Assembly: GCA_964030785.1 (NCBI GenBank)
Contig: OZ034970.1
Span: 21,398,634 to 21,462,633 of the forward strand
DNA: 64,000 bases
Reading direction: 5' to 3'
DNA from: Siderastrea siderea
Taxonomy: Eukaryota; Cnidaria; Anthozoa; Scleractinia; Rhizangiidae
Shown: in pieces, positions 1 to 14,800 of the stretch
Layout: each line of letters begins with the position of its first letter
Numbering within the stretch: the stretch's first letter is position 1
Notes under the pieces: generated by a model
What the model saw: only the letters and a program-made list of their open reading frames with translations
Database searches by the model: none
Told to the model about the DNA's origin: nothing
Position numbers and translations under genes: made by a program

Positions 1-1126
1 GCGATATCAAAACGTTGTCTGATCTTGCTTTAATTTTTGTATTTATGGCAAGATGCTTGAGCAAATGAGCAGTAGTTTTTCTTGAAATCAAGAATTATGA
101 ATGCTAGAACAGTATAACAATACTTCAGTTTCAGGTTGGAATTTGTGGGTTTCCTGTGGTTCTTCGATGTGAATTCCTTCTGAGCTTGGATAATAAGGAA
201 TTACAGATGTGTTTGTCTTGGAAGACATTTCTCTCAGGGCATAAACGAAGTCAGTAATACTAACAAACAGTTGATAATTATTGAGGAGATAATCAATACA
301 ACATGTGGACTGCTGAGGAAACAGCAAGTTTAGTTCTTGTTTTTTGTTCAAATAAAAAGTGCGTTATTTCAGCATTTTTTTTCTAGTACAAAATTAACCT
401 GGATCAGAATAGTGGTCATTTAGAATATGACAGAGTTAATAAGCCTTTTAAAGCTTTGAAAATGGAGAATTGCTTTGTTCCCCGGCCGGCAAGTGCAAGA
501 AGACTTCATGCAATCAGCTGTTTTCTGCTCCATAAGTCAATTTTTTCTTCAGATTTTGCATGAATGTGAATAAGGATGGGGAAAATACTTAACTAGTGCA
601 GGATACTCTCTTCTCTTTCGTGAAGCATACTCTCTTCACCACAGTAATCAGCGAGGTGTGAAAACAGTTCGAAACACTTTTAATTTAAGCTTAATTATTT
701 CTTTTCTCACACCTAAGATCAGGTAACCTTCTTTTCTATCGGATCTTTTAATGTGCTTTGAACAGCGCTATATTTTAGCCTTGGAAAGCCGTAAAAGCAA
801 AATGGTTTTGTAATTCAGTGTTGCCCCCAGGTGAGATTAAAGAAGAACAATCTGAATATGTAACCAATTAAGCTACAATAGACTATCTTTAACCATTATT
901 CAACAGTAATGCACAAATTAGCCAAACTTCTCGCTGATACTGCCAAGGCATATCTGGAAGTAAGCTTATGGCCTGCACACATTCCGTTTTATTTTTCTGC
1001 ACTAGTACGTAGTTCTTTCTGATTGGACAATATAAATCAGAGCTCCTTTGGACCCCTTCGGGCTTCTTTGGGCATAGATACGAAAATTGACTCAAAGGAG
1101 TACTTTGTCTTGTTCCCCCAACTGAA

Positions 1127-1373
1127 ATGGAGGTTTTAGCAATTTCTTCAGCTGTTTGTGGCTTCCATGTTTACAAGGATATTTGGAAGCCATCCATCGG
1201 TGACAAACTTGCCTGTGAAAGGGAGTTCAATAATTGCTTTCAATTGACAAATTTGCCATCAAAGTTGTCAACAATGGAGAAACAGTGGGCCATTTACCAC
1301 GCAAGTTCTTGAAGATAGCGTGGTACCATGCATTTCGACTTTATTTTGGTGTTTTGGGGATGATTCATGGAAA
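1127..1373 (+). pseudogene. Decayed repeat ORF fragment
   Basis: Reading from ATG at 1127 gives MEVLAISSAVCGFHVYKDIW, then KPSIGDKLACEREFNN. After a frameshift near 1240 it continues as DKFAIKVVNNGETVGHLPRK and FLKIAWYHAFRLYFGVLG. The text resembles a HIRAN-like ORF that I remember as repeated in cnidarian genomes. It is frameshifted and truncated, and the function of the family is not known to me. Confidence 0.45.
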
Positions 1374-2497
1374 ATAACAGATTTTTATTCAGATGTTCTA
1401 GCAGATAAGTTGTACCCCTGATTTTGAGCGAAGTTTTAGGGTAAAAAGGTGCGGCTTATACGCCGGTGTTTATGGTATATAGTTAAGTTGCTAGCAATAA
1501 AAAGTATGACATTAACCGAGCTCAACTGACAGCAAGTTTTTTGAGCTTATTTAATTCACTGCTACGGTTCTCAATCTAAAACATGTTGTTGAAGGCCATC
1601 ACAAAAGCTGAGAGGAAGAGATTTGTGAAACGCTGATTCGAAGTAGTAGAGAGTTGTAGATATCAGGCAAGGGAATGACGATGGGCCACGATGTACCAAA
1701 ATATTTTGAACTCAGTCAGCATCTGCTTGAGTTGGATTGTTTACGGAGCATAGAAGTAAAGGTGTTTTGCCAACAGGAAACAAAATAAACGTGTCTCACA
1801 AAATTTAAAGAGTGCATCTGAATTACATAGTTACGTTTGTTTTTTATCCATGGAAACAGGTGCTTCTGATTGGTATTTGCAGTGACATCTAGACATGCGT
1901 CAAAACAAATTTTATTCACTTAGGGTCCCAAGCACATTAAGCATGAGCTTGTGCATGATCCTTACCATACCAGCATGCGTGACACTTACAAAGTTACAAA
2001 AATTGCTGCAGTTGACACTTTTATGTACCAGCAAAACTTCCTTGAATTCCACGTGAAAGATGGTACCATTTCTAATGTGTTTGTAGTGACTTTGTCAAAA
2101 TGGTTTGAAATCAAACTGTTGTCCTACAGATAGGATAAATTTGGCTTGGAAATCAAAGGGAAACAGAAACAATCTTCATGTGCATGGGACTTAGTGGGCA
2201 AGTTGTAAAATTTCTGATCTGTTTGCTACAGTGGAAATTTGTACCACGGCTAAGTAAACCCCGCACTGCAGTGCAAATTAGCTCCTGCCAAATCTTGAGG
2301 TCACAGAACAGTACATTCGAAGTAAAATTAAAAACTTCCTAGTTGGTCAAGATTGGTGGTCAAAACTCCACTATATTGTCCCATTTTGTTCAATATAGTC
2401 ATCAGCGACCAGTGACAATTTTTAATAGCTCTAACATTACCTGATGACAATGAAAATGCCGGTGAAAATGGCAAAATCTTATGTAGAACAAAGAATA

Positions 2498-2499
<2 letters not shown>

Positions 2500-2535
<36 letters not shown>
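2500..2535. repeat. (ATT)n microsatellite
   Basis: About twelve ATT units in a row within the first visible intron stretch. Confidence 0.9.
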
Positions 2536-2536
<1 letters not shown>

Positions 2537-2761
2537 GAGACTAAAATTCACATCCATTGCTAAAAAGAAGTAATTCTGAAGAATTATATGAGACTTAATA
2601 ACTATATGTGTGTCCAGAAAAAGGTAAAAACAGCACAATTAACTTGTAAAGTAGACGTTTAAGTCTTGTCTTACACTGATTTAATAGGTTTTCAGCTATA
2701 AGGACAGACCTAGTTTGAGTACTTTCCTACTCACTCATTTTTTCTATTGTTACATAAACAG

Positions 2762-2821
2762 GAAAAAAGAGCCAGTCAAGTGCAACAAAAAGACGATTGG
2801 AGGAATTGGCAATGGTATCTG
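2762..2821 (+). CDS. Convertase exon 1 of those visible (propeptide end / start of catalytic domain)
   Basis: Sixty bases, phase 0 at both ends, after an AG acceptor and before GTATGT. It encodes 20 residues starting Glu-Lys-Arg and ending WRNWQWYL, which matches the QQWYL segment that opens the catalytic domain in furin/kexin proteins. The Lys-Arg could be part of the propeptide cleavage site. It joins in frame to the exon at 9694. Upstream exons must exist, because a start, signal peptide and propeptide are missing, but I could not find them in 1-2761. Confidence 0.75.
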
Positions 2822-5800
2822 GTATGTACTGTATAATAAACCACTTTGAAATTTGTTATTTTATCACATGTGCAAAGATTTCTGGTACATTGTAATTATT
2901 TTATGGTAAGGAATAATGAGAAATATGACCTGGCATTATTAATTGATGAAAATCGATCATCAGATTCTAATCGATGAATTGATATTAATCGACGAAATTG
3001 TTAAATTAATATTGATTGAAATCGGTACTAGATGATCAATCGATAATCACACCAAACTGCTCTCTTTTAAGGTGGCTTGAAACAGTTTTGTTGGGCACGT
3101 GCAGACTGGGTTCCAATTTACCCTTGCGACTCAAAAAAGGAACAAACAAAACTGGCATCGCACTCTCGTCTGGATTTAATATTTTGCGCCAGTCTTTTAA
3201 AAGCTGCGTGAAGGCAAGACTCGCACACTTGGGTCTGTCTGGAAGAACTGGAACTTAGGTGACAATTCACTTGAATCATGTTCTCCTCAATGTTATCAAC
3301 GCTATCGTCAACTCAGCCGCATATGAAGTGCAGTAAGCTTATATTCAGAGGCCTGCAACTGAGCTGTGCAAGGGGATGGAGACTTTCATCTCCAGTGAAA
3401 ACGTATAAAGCGCCCTAGAAAAGTCGCCTTTTTACCAAGCTTCTTTTGCTGGCTGTTTTGACCACGGAAGCCTTTTCTATGTCCAGGTCGCAGGAAAAAA
3501 GCCTGACACCGTTTCCATGCCAGGGCAAATTTTTCGTGAACTCAGATTCATGTTTCTGAGGCAACATTCCCATTTAGAAAAAAGACCAAAAAAACGACAC
3601 GTTTGCGGTGTTGTTAGCAAAAACAATGTAGACTACTGTAAAAGGTTTTTCAGGGTTAAAACTTGGCAGTCGCATGGTTGCCAGTGGCAATTAAAAAGTG
3701 TCCAGGGCCACTAAAAGTTGAGGTTTGATTGCCCGAATGGCGAGTACAATTTAAGAAGTACAAAAAGAATAACAGGAACAATAAAACAAAAAGTTCTTTC
3801 CTTGGAGCACCTTTCTTTTCTTTCCTTTCTTTCCTCAACTCTAAGTTCATTAGTTGTAGTAAAAGTTTAATTCTAAAGTGCAAAATTCAAAGCTGTTCGT
3901 AATCGAGTTTTAGAGCGCTTCGATATGTATCTACGCCATTTTGTTTAGTTTCAATCTCAGTTTCACTGTAAATCTATTTACTTGCAAAACAAAATTAAAA
4001 AGGATACGAGAGAATTTCAAAACAATTCACTGTGCACTATATTTTTATCAGCAGTCGGCTCGCTTAAAACGAGTTAGTTTTTTTCAAGTTAGTTTTCTGG
4101 GAAATACTCCACATTTTCGGATAAAAGAAATGCTCTCTTATTTGCTTAATTAAGTGCTAGTGTGATAGTTTGGTAGTAATATGTTTTTTTTCCGTAATGC
4201 AAAGAAATACCTGTACCCGTAGAATAATTTCAGAACATTTACCGCGTGCTATGTTTTGTAAATTCATTTGGTACGAAATACTCCAGATGTTCGGATAAAA
4301 GATGTGGTTTCTATCTTGCCGAACTGTTTATATTGATAATTTGACTGTTACTGATTTTTCCTTGGGCAAAAAAATTCTTCAAACCTTCAAAGTGGTTCTT
4401 TAACTGGAGTTTTGATCGACAGCGAAAGGAAATCAGTCGAACTTGTTTCATCAACAGAAAATTCTTGACAAAATTGACACTTATCAAAGATCATCAAAGG
4501 TAGTTTTGTCCTCGTCTTCAAGGTATTGTTTTTATAGTCAGAAATGTTGTTTTTGTTAATTCTGTCCTTGTGCTCCTGTAAAACATGATATATTATCCCA
4601 AAGTGGACTCCATGTATGCGTTGCTCCATCCTGAACTCCGTGGAAGGAAAACCTTGCCTGATTGCAGTATTTTTCGAAACTCCATTGTTTAAAAAGGATT
4701 TTCAAGCACATTCCACTTTGGTAGAAGTTCTTGCTCTCCATCGCATACATTTCATAGAAAGCAGCCTTTCTTACCAGGATTAAGACAATCTTTGTTCCCA
4801 AGGTGTAAAAGAAGCATAATAGTCGCCATTCTGAGCAAAGTGTCGATGAATTCACTTGAGATGAATCAATCTGCATAAGGAGGAAAACATTCCGCTACAT
4901 TTGGTGCCAGTGATCCAATGATTTGAAAACAAAACATGTAATGTTCTTCGACAAGCACAGATCCACCCAAAACGTCACCTTTTCAAACATAAAGAAAGAC
5001 ATCAGGACTAAAGAAACGCCCAACGAAATAAACCTGGAATAAACAGACTTGAAACCGCATGCCAAGAGTGGCGTGACAATTTCTACACATCCGCAATTGC
5101 CTATCTTCAGTCGTGTCAAAATTTCAAAATTTTGTAACTTGGGAAGAACATAATTCTGCTTCCGCTCGGTAAATTTCTTTGGTTTTTTGCATGTTATCTC
5201 TTATATGCCCAAAGAGTTTTTCAAGCGAGATTAAAAAAATTCTGTTGGACGGGAGAAAAGTTAAAGGTAAATTTGAAAAAAATTGTTTTTTGCTGAAAGT
5301 TTCTGACAGAATTTTCTTAAACCTAATCCTTAGGTAGCTTTCTAGAATCAAAGGCCGTATGCAAAATTTAAAGAAATTTCACCGTCAAATTTTCAAGCAA
5401 ACTCAGGATATCTCCATTTTATGGTCATACTTCGAAACCCAACTGCATTGCCATGGCAATAAATTTCTTAAGAAATTTACAAAAAATTGAGACTTTGATA
5501 TTATCATTATTTTGTGGAAAAATTTGATCATGATTGGCCAACTCTAACCTAAATATTTTAACTCCCAAATATAAGACATCAAAAAAAAAAACTGGAACCC
5601 TTTCGAGCCACCTTAAATTAGATTGATTGTCATCGATAGCCTGCATAGCAAGCGTTTCCATGGGTTTTCTGCCCATTCGAGGAGTTTTTTGCTTTCTGGT
5701 AGCGCAAAAATTGAGGTGAGCGCAACACTGATGGAAGCAGCAGGGAGGGGGAGGGGAGGTGAGAAAAGGAACGCTTGCCCGCAAACCCCATGATTTTGAA

Positions 5801-8800
5801 AAATGCCCCTTTGACACTTTCGCAGTTGGATAAATTCACAACATGACAGCTGGTGAATAAAGTAGTTTACGAATAACAGATCACCGGAGGATACAAATTT
5901 ACTTCCATCAAAATCAAAACAAACTCTTAGCGATCGCTTCAGGATTTGTTGTAATTTCACAGTTCAATTTGGAACTTTATCTCAGCCTGGAAAATCGGGT
6001 TTAGTTTCTTCGGAAGACCTTTTCAAAGTGTCGCAAAGAAAGGACTTTAATAGATTACAACAATTCTCGCTGATCTTTGCAGAGTGGTTGGAGTGAAAGT
6101 CGTTCAAAATTTGGAGCTATTTTCGGACCGTATGCCTGTGCAATTCTTGTGCTTGAAAAATTCGGAATTTAGGGGCATTATTTGAAGTTCTTCGGAGTGC
6201 GATAGGTAGCGAGTCTGCTGTTTGCCAAACTCTGCCAAAATAGTCTATCAACTTCTGTAAATGGCTGCTCCAAACTCTATCAGGCAACAGTCCTTGTCGC
6301 AAGAATGCCCGTGTAGATTCCTCCATGTCAGAAAAAGCTTGCCGCAAGTCTTTGAGATCTGCCGTCGGATCATGGCAAAAATGATCTTGAGAGGAACTTC
6401 GGGTAAAGATAGTGATAGTGAGAAGAATTCCCCGATTGACAACCAGTTCATTGTGTTCATGCGGGTCACGCTGAAATGAACATACCTGATTTGATTGACG
6501 GAGTTATCACTTGGCAGTCAACACTACCATGCCACGCCAATCAGGAATTCCTTTCCTGGACGCATGAGTTTTTCAAAATCGTGGGTTTGTGTGCAAGCGT
6601 TTCCTTTCCTCCCTTCCCCTCCCCCTTCTCAGACTTTTTTGCGCTCGCCCCAATTTTCGCACATTCAGGAAGTGAAAATGCTTCAAACCTGCGGAAAGCC
6701 CTATGGAAATGCTTGATATGAGGCTATGTCATAGATTGCCAACACGATTATCATCAATTGTCATCGATTGTTATCGATAACCATTGATTTCATCGACGCT
6801 CATCACATTCTGTTGAAAGCAAAGTTTCTCCCTGTTAGCCGTCATTTGATTTTGTCCTCGCAGGAGCCAGTTGTGATAATAATGAGGTAGGAGGTCCCAT
6901 CTGTTTCTTTTTACAACTGAGCCTATCAAGCTGGCTGGCAAACGCTTTTGTAAACACATTTCCTTTACAAAATTTAACACAGCACTTGAGCGGTCATAAC
7001 AAGCCAAAATACAACTTTCATTTACATGTATGGTCAATTATCGCTGTTATTGACATAATATGAAGATGACGATGCATACACCACAATGAGAAATGAATTT
7101 TGTGGGGTCTACTTGTAAGATACATACATGTATCGTGAGTTTCAAAGTTTGTAATACATTTAACTCGAAATAAACCTTTTTTTCCCATTTCGTTGCTGTA
7201 CAATGTATAAATACAAAAGGAAGATCATGTTTACGTTCATTGGACATTGTAACAAGAGTCTCATGGATTATATTATTTGATTAAACTAAGAAGTGAGGAC
7301 AGTCGATAGAATTGATGACAATCGACGATAATCAATGAGAATTGAAAATAATAATCGATCAAAATTATGATTATCAATTACTAATAGATGAAAAATCACA
7401 CAAATGTAGGTCATCATTACTCATCGATAACCGACATTAATCGATTAATTGATATCGATTAACATCGATTAACATCGATTTTCATCGGTTGTTGGTTTCA
7501 TCGATTAATTACGCTGGGATAATTATGGTCATGTGCGAATGTGATGAATACACAATGAGCTACAGAAAATTTTTCTGTGCTTCTTTTTGTGAGGAAAATT
7601 AAGCCCAAATAATTTACAGGTTGAATCATTGGATAAATTACAACTGTTGAAACTTTGGTTGAAGTGTTAAGTTGCTTCTGCCATTAAAAATCGTGGTCAT
7701 TCTATTCTAGTGGAAGGTGTGAGTGATAACTTAAGTGAAAGGAATCCTTTGTTGATTGAAAAATAAGCTTAATGTTTCAAGAGTTTATTTATACATGCAG
7801 TGTCCTCACTAATGACTATCCTTTTTACATACATTAACTGAGTTTGTTTGCAATGTAAAAGAAACTCAGTTGTTAAAAAAGAGAGACAAAACAAACGTGA
7901 CAACAAAACAAAGCAATGAAATTGAAATACCATGAAAATTGAGGTTACAACCTATGATTTTTGTCTCCACATGTATTATTTAAGCTGTCATCTTTTACAC
8001 CTGTTTTTAAACTACCAAGATGAAGCAGATCATATTGAATTTACCAAAACCCAACAAATTGTCACTTTCTCATTAAGGTATCAATAGCAAATTCTGTGTT
8101 TTGCTGTGCTATGAGCTACAATATGTATTACTTTAGCTAACGTTTTTTGAAAGAAGGTTTCAAATCTTAAAAGGCACGTGAACTTTGGAGGAAAGTGTAT
8201 TTTTTTAAGCAAAAGTTTGTTAATCTTGAAGGTGCTCTCCAAAATAAGTTGACAGGCTGTGGAGTTTCACAACAAGTGACTCCTGTTTCATAAGCATTTT
8301 TAAATTAATTCACTATAAAGCATTGTTAACCTCGTGCATTTTGGCAAATCACGTGTCATGTACTTTACTCGTGCTGTATGGAAAATTAGAAAAGGGAGAA
8401 GACCTTGGCTAAGAACCAAAGAAGAAAACTGGCCCTAGAAGAAAGCGAAGGAAACTGTTCCTTCACAGACGGAAACAGAATCTTGCAGAAAGTGATTTAG
8501 AGGCTCTCGGGTTGACTAGCCGGGCGAATTTCCATTTGAATGAGGGCTCAAGTGGCCATCATCTTGGAAAGGGGTCAAAGCAGAAAAAACTTAAAATCGG
8601 TCGAGGAAATGAATTTCTTCCCCAACTCATTCCAACACATTCAAGCAAAATACCTGAGAGCTACGTCTCTTTTCGGAAAGAAGCATTTACTGTACGCTTC
8701 CCATACAATTGTACGGTGGTTTCACCAACAGTTTGTTTACTTGATTTGCTTTCATGCATGCCTTTCAAAATCTTCCGCATTGCTTTCTCAGTCTGGCATA

Positions 8801-11800
8801 CACCGAATCATGTAGATTTGACTAGGGGTGTAACAATACATCAAACTATCGATGTATTTTGTTAGTGTTTCAATAGCAATGCATCAATCACAAATTCAAC
8901 TATCGATAACAGCCACAATAGTTTGCTTAACTTGAAAAATATGTCCCTTGTTCAATGGGCCTGCTTATTCAGGCTGTTCATTGCTGTGAAACCAAGAAGT
9001 AACGGATGTAAAAAATAACTTTGCTGCTAGTTCCATGCATCGTCAAATTGGGGCACACAGAAATTGAGGCGCACAAATACTGTGTATAACATTATAAGTT
9101 TTGACTTTGAGAGAAATAAAGATTTCCACACCACCACTGAATAGTATCGCAATAGCCTCACTTGACTATCACAATAGTACCCCAATGGTATGTAAAGTAT
9201 TGCAATTCTATCCCAATAGTCCAAGTGACCTCAATAGTCACCCCTAGATTTGATGGATTTTGCTGAATTTTGACCTCAACACCTGTTTTGTGAACAAAAC
9301 AGTTCTGGGGAATTTTGACATACAAAATATTTTGGTTTCATTGTAATGCGCCTCGCAACTTACACCATTTTGTTGATTGATCCTTTAGGATTACCACTGT
9401 AAAGCTGCTACAACACCCACATTCAATACCCGATAAATCCATTCAAATGACCTGCGGTGGTTTTGGTGTTCACTGGCTCCGGTTGCTCTTGAGAAGAAAA
9501 TATCAAAAAACTACAATAGTTATTAAACTTGCTGTTGATATATAGTTTGCCACTTAAAAACTGGCACACGTACGATTTTTTTCTGAAGGACACCTCCCAA
9601 GGTAGTCCGCTGCAATAATATAATTATGCAAGTTTTCACCATATGTGAAATAAGTTAACTTACTTCTCTGTAATTTACCATTTTCATTTACAGAGTAACA
9701 CAGCTGTATCGATGAATGTGAAGGCCGCATGGCAAGCTGGATATACAGGCAAAGGAATCCTTGTGGCTGTGGTGGATGATGGTGTTGAGATCAACCATCC
9801 TGATCTTAAGCCAAGTGTTGTAAGTTCTTTTATCACACTGCACTGTTGTTGTGTTCTGTTGCCAATCAGAAACACTGTTTAGTCAAAGAGCTGTCAACGA
9901 TAACTGTAAGGTCCAGGGGGGGGGATAGAAATGAGGCCTGGGACCGAGAAACGATGTTCTCACAACTTGCAAAGCTGTCCAGTCAAAACGTGGACAGCGG
10001 TGTTTGTCATAATAAATATTTCCGATCGACGATCAACTTATTCGAAGTAGTTGGCAAAATTTATGTGTATTTTGTCGGGGGAAAGTAAGCGGTGAGCGGC
10101 TAATCTCTCATGGAACTTACTGTCAGTTTCGTACAAGAGAATATTCGATGGAAGCGACATCGATGAAGACGCTTCTGTTTTCGCAATGCCTTTTTTGTTG
10201 CAGTGGCGAGTGGATCAGCTGCGAGCTGTACGGCAGTCACGTTTCGCTTGTTTATACTTGGAGACCAGGTTTGCGACAAACGTTTCAAAGTTGAATGCTA
10301 GAATTAGATAATTCTACGTAAATAAACGTCTCACCGAGAGAAAGCGCTTGAACTATTCAGGATTTTATTTCTTGTACTCCGCGACGTAATTTTGGTCTTT
10401 GTGTATCGCTGAACTGATGCATGTGATAAATAAAAATACTGTCAATGTTTCTTTTTACATCTCATTCTGTAACGAATTGATAGCATGAGATGAGACAGTT
10501 ATGGCTGTACTCGGTTTGCATGTTTTCCTCCAGCGTGGTCTAAATAAATTGCAACGGGAAATGTGCCATAAAACATCGATGGAAATAAATTCAATCAAAA
10601 CCGCTACGCAGGCTACTATAACCTAATGCATGGAAACAATACCTACGCACAAAATACGACTTTTATTATCAATAATCCAGTTATGTGTTAACAAGATCAT
10701 TTCACAGTTCAGTACTTTGAACCCGATCCCAGTTTTTAACCCAGCTTCTGAAAATTCTATCTGATTCTATACAGTCGATCAGCACAGACTGGATTGATCG
10801 AAGCGCTGCTGTTCTACTTTGCGACTAAAAAAGTCCGAGAGTAAACTTTTGTCTTTATAAGAAGCAAAATGCACGAAAACATGATAAAAGTGTAAAATAC
10901 AATCAATTCGTCAATTACCTAAACGAAGGGACAAAACCGAACCCGCCGCCTTTGGCCGCCATAATTTTTTTCCCTTCAGCGTCCGAGTTCCGTTGGAACT
11001 TGCAACATCTGCGCACGCGTAGGAGGTATATCCGCTGACTAGAACCTCATAGATTGCTTTGCAAGTTGTGAGAACATCGTTTGGATTTCATTTAAGAGAA
11101 TGTATGGGAAGTTGCTTTCCCCCCCCCCCCCCCCTGTGTAAGGTCCATAAGGTGTAATGTATGGTACTGATCAGAACTAATCAATGCAAGGAAATGACAA
11201 AATCAGCATCCAACTTTATATTGCTTGAGTTTGCAGCATTGCTGGTGGTTCCAATGCCAAACCTAGCAGAACGAGTGGCTTTGGGTTTTTTTAATTTCAC
11301 ATCCCTGTGTTTTGTCCAAAACATTTTCCCAGGGAAAACGTCCATGTTTTTCTCAATCAAACTGTCAGTGATCGTTAATCAGCCGTCATCTTGGATTCGA
11401 GGACGTCATATGAAAAGAGATAAAGAGCCAAATTACTAGCCTTGATCTGGTGTTGGCTTGTGTGGTATAGTGGGGATGGTGCAGGACTGCAAAGTGGACA
11501 GTACGAGTTGGAGCCTCAGAAGAGGCACTACTTTTTGTTTTCTTTTTTTAATGCCTTGAAAATGTGAAAAAGATACCAGCAATAACAAAAAACAAAAAAC
11601 AAAAACATCTTCATTCTCAAAAATTGGAAAAAACCTATTAAAATTAAGTGCTCAAGAGTAGACATGCATAAAATTAATTCTTTCAGATATTCTACTGCCC
11701 AGCAGAAACACCAAAGAGCTGTGGGTATGGTTCTATCAGTACAACACATGGACCTAATCGGGGCCCATGTAAGGACTAGCTTTCTTTTCATTTATGAAAG

Positions 11801-14800
11801 AAAGCACTTAATTTAATGCATTTAAAGGCAGTTTAAAGGAGTTACATGTACAGCAATGAGCGCCAACAGTGCTAGTGGTCAGTGGTTGTCTCAAGGTCGT
11901 TTGTGTGGCCTATGTTTTGGGTAGTGTGACGAGTTTTTCAGCCAGCATTGTCCACTGAGAGGCTTCTTCAGCAAGTTTCCGTTTGTTCATTCTGTAGTTT
12001 TCTGCTCATATTTTACTGGTCTTGGGGTTCTGTGTCTTTTTTTATGAGTTTTTATATGCCACGGTCTTCACGTAACATTATCACAGCTTCTTTGGACGGG
12101 GAAGAAATAATGGCGTCATCGTAAAGTGAAACAATCTCTACCATGGTTGACAACCTCAACGGCCTCTTAGCTTGTTTACCATTCCAAGCAAGATGCTTTC
12201 CGAAGCCTTCTTGTAAGCCTTAAAGAAATCACTCTCTCAAATTTTAGCAGCATTTCAGGTGCATGGCGTGACAAGTTCAACAAACAGCTCTTCTAGACAG
12301 TTTATTCTTGGGGGTGGGGCACAAGCTTTGAATGCGGCAACTTCATTCGCAGAGAACTTGAAGGCACAGGAATCTGAGCACCATACGTACTTGGAGGGCA
12401 AACTAGTTGTTGCCCCGGGAAGGAAGCCAGTGGTAGAAATCACTGATATTCTGACGTGGATCCAGGCCTTGACCATTATTTTATGCTTGGATCTTCTGCA
12501 GTACTCGTCCAACTCACTGGCAGGATCTGACACAATACAAATTAATTATTTTGCAAACAGCTGGCCAGTTTCAGGGACCTGCATACTGAACTATGATATT
12601 GCATTCAAGAAGGTGGCTTGGTGGAGTGGTCCAAGATGAACCTGAACTTATACAATTTTCATACCCAGGCCTCCGGTGTACATTGTAAGTCACTCATCGC
12701 CACATCCGACTCCTCTGCCACCTCCTACTTCGTTGTTACAATCTGTTCCACCAATATTCTTCGGAGTCAGATCACCACTGCCGTTCCTGGAATGATGGTG
12801 CCTGTCGTTGGTCACTTGGTCAATGGCGATATTGTCATGTGTGTGAGCGCTGTGATGGTGCACATCCTCAAGGTAATTGTCCCTTACAAGCCAGCAGGGG
12901 CTTTCATCGATCTCCGTCCCTCACCCTGTCAGTTGTTCCCTCAGCCTGTCCTCACAATGCTGTTGGAATAAAAACCCAGGTTGCCATGACTAAATAAGCT
13001 GCCTCCTGTGTAAGTAGTGTACACACAACCTTGATCTGTCATTTTTCAGATGGGTTGTTTAATGCTGCAGGTTCTTACTCTTGGGGGCAGATAGGACTGC
13101 CCTACGTTCCATTGTCATTGAGTGATTTTTGCATACCAAAAATTAATCCCTTCCTGCTTCAGCTGCTGCTCCCTCCTCATAAAGTTTCACCTATTAGAAT
13201 GGACAGACTATGCAGGGAAGTGTCTACTCATCTAGATAAGCCTTTTGTGGAGTAGGTGTTGGCCAGGATTCATGACGGATCCTTGTTGGCTTCAACCCTG
13301 CTTCTGTTTTTCTGAGACCAGCTAGGCAGAATATGCTTGCAGCCAGTCTTCAACCCTCCATAATTGATGACCAGAACGAGCTAGCTCAAAGATGTGTTGC
13401 TGGCCCATTATCCACACCCCCTTTACCCAGTCGTCTTTGGCGTTATCCTGAAGAAACATAAGCCGGGTAAGAGGAATTTGATTCTAGAAATGATTGAAAG
13501 GAAAGAAGGACCCATTCTCAGGACAATACATGAAAGTTGATGACATAATTAGTGGTACAGTGTCAGAGAGATGTAACATAACAGTGAACATGTTCAGTGA
13601 ACCCCCAATGGAATGCCAAGAGAATGCCAATGGAACGTGAATGGAATGTGAACAGAATGCCAAGAGAACGGATTTTGCATTGCAATCTGAAATTTCATTA
13701 GAGTGCGTTCGCCTAGAGTAGTTAATCTCATAGGAGCGCTCAGCAGAACCCATTCGCTTGGCTCTCTGTATACATTTTGTAAATTGAAACGAAATAAAAC
13801 ATCTCTTCACAAGCTTGATGTAGTGTGTTCAGTATCTGCCTCTGTGTTAGTATTCTGCTTACAATAAGTTTATTATAACAGGCCATAAAACAGATATGAA
13901 ACATAATTACAGTACAAAAGCAAATTTCAAATCCACAAGTGCCTTTGGTGCCGGGGGCTATCGTGAATGTAAACAAGGTAACTAAAATTTTCAGAATTGA
14001 AATTGCCTTTGCCAGACTCAAACCTGCTGTCAAAAGCGAAACTGTTGAATGTAAGTTATACTCAAGGTTAAAATGTTAGAAAGTAAAATTAGAGCAAAAT
14101 AGCGAGTTTTTTTTCTGGGTTATTTTAAGTTTGAACACAGTGCACTGAATTTACGTAAATTGAGTCTCGAAATATTATATGCATGAGTGATGCGGGAACA
14201 AGTCAAACCTTTCTATCATGCACTTTATATCCTTCAATTAAAATTGAAATAGCTCATGTTGAAACTCAAAGTCAATGAAAATTGTAAATGAATTTGCATG
14301 AAATAGTGAATATAGACTAAACTACTGTAGTTTCTGTTAAAAAGCTTATCAAATTTGCACAACCCGTAAAATCTGACCTTTTCAATGAGCATTACATGGC
14401 ATGTATTGCAACAATTCTATCTCTATGATATCTGGTGAAAAGGGGCTCAAAACCCTTTGCTGGTATCTACAGCATTGTATTTAAGCAAAACAACCAAAGA
14501 AATTATCATGCTTACATTCACTTTAGTAACCAATCTACTGTGCGTGGCTGGAGAAAGAATGTATGAGTGCGTTCCAGATGAAATTTGAGAAAATGCGCTC
14601 TGCAGTGATTCTAAGAACACATTCCATTTTGTAATGACAAGAAGAGAACGCCAACAGAACACCAACGGAATGCCAAGGAAACACCAGTGGCACGCCAGAA
14701 TAGCGCATTCTGCTCTGCGTTCTCCGTTAGGTTACTTCTGTCTGGTACTTTATACAGCTATTGCCATTAATGTTGTCAGATGACAAGACCACTGGGTAAT

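Larger units (their letters stand above)
1..2761 (+). other. Upstream intron sequence (partial)
   Basis: No convincing coding exon was found. It contains a decayed ORF fragment at 1127-1373 (listed separately), a stretch near 1451-1475 (GGTGCGGCTTATACGCCGG) of a dispersed-repeat type, and an ATT microsatellite at about 2500-2535. The signal peptide and propeptide exons of the convertase were searched for here and not seen. Confidence 0.5.
2937..7515. repeat. Element with ATCGATT-rich inverted arms (interrupted)
   Basis: Short AATCGATGAAAATCGAT-type words are packed at 2937-3050, and again in inverse orientation at about 7290-7515, with a smaller patch at 6738-6800. Read inward, both ends begin TTAAT(T/C)GATGAAA. 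Between them sit two later insertions (3071-5612 and 5637-6726). Without these the element would be about 0.9 kb. I infer a foldback-like element whose arms are tandem short repeats. The boundaries are approximate. Confidence 0.45.

Noticed and set aside
12255..12533. 92-codon minus-strand frame
   Set aside because: It is a shadow of the DIRS gag-like frame on the + strand.
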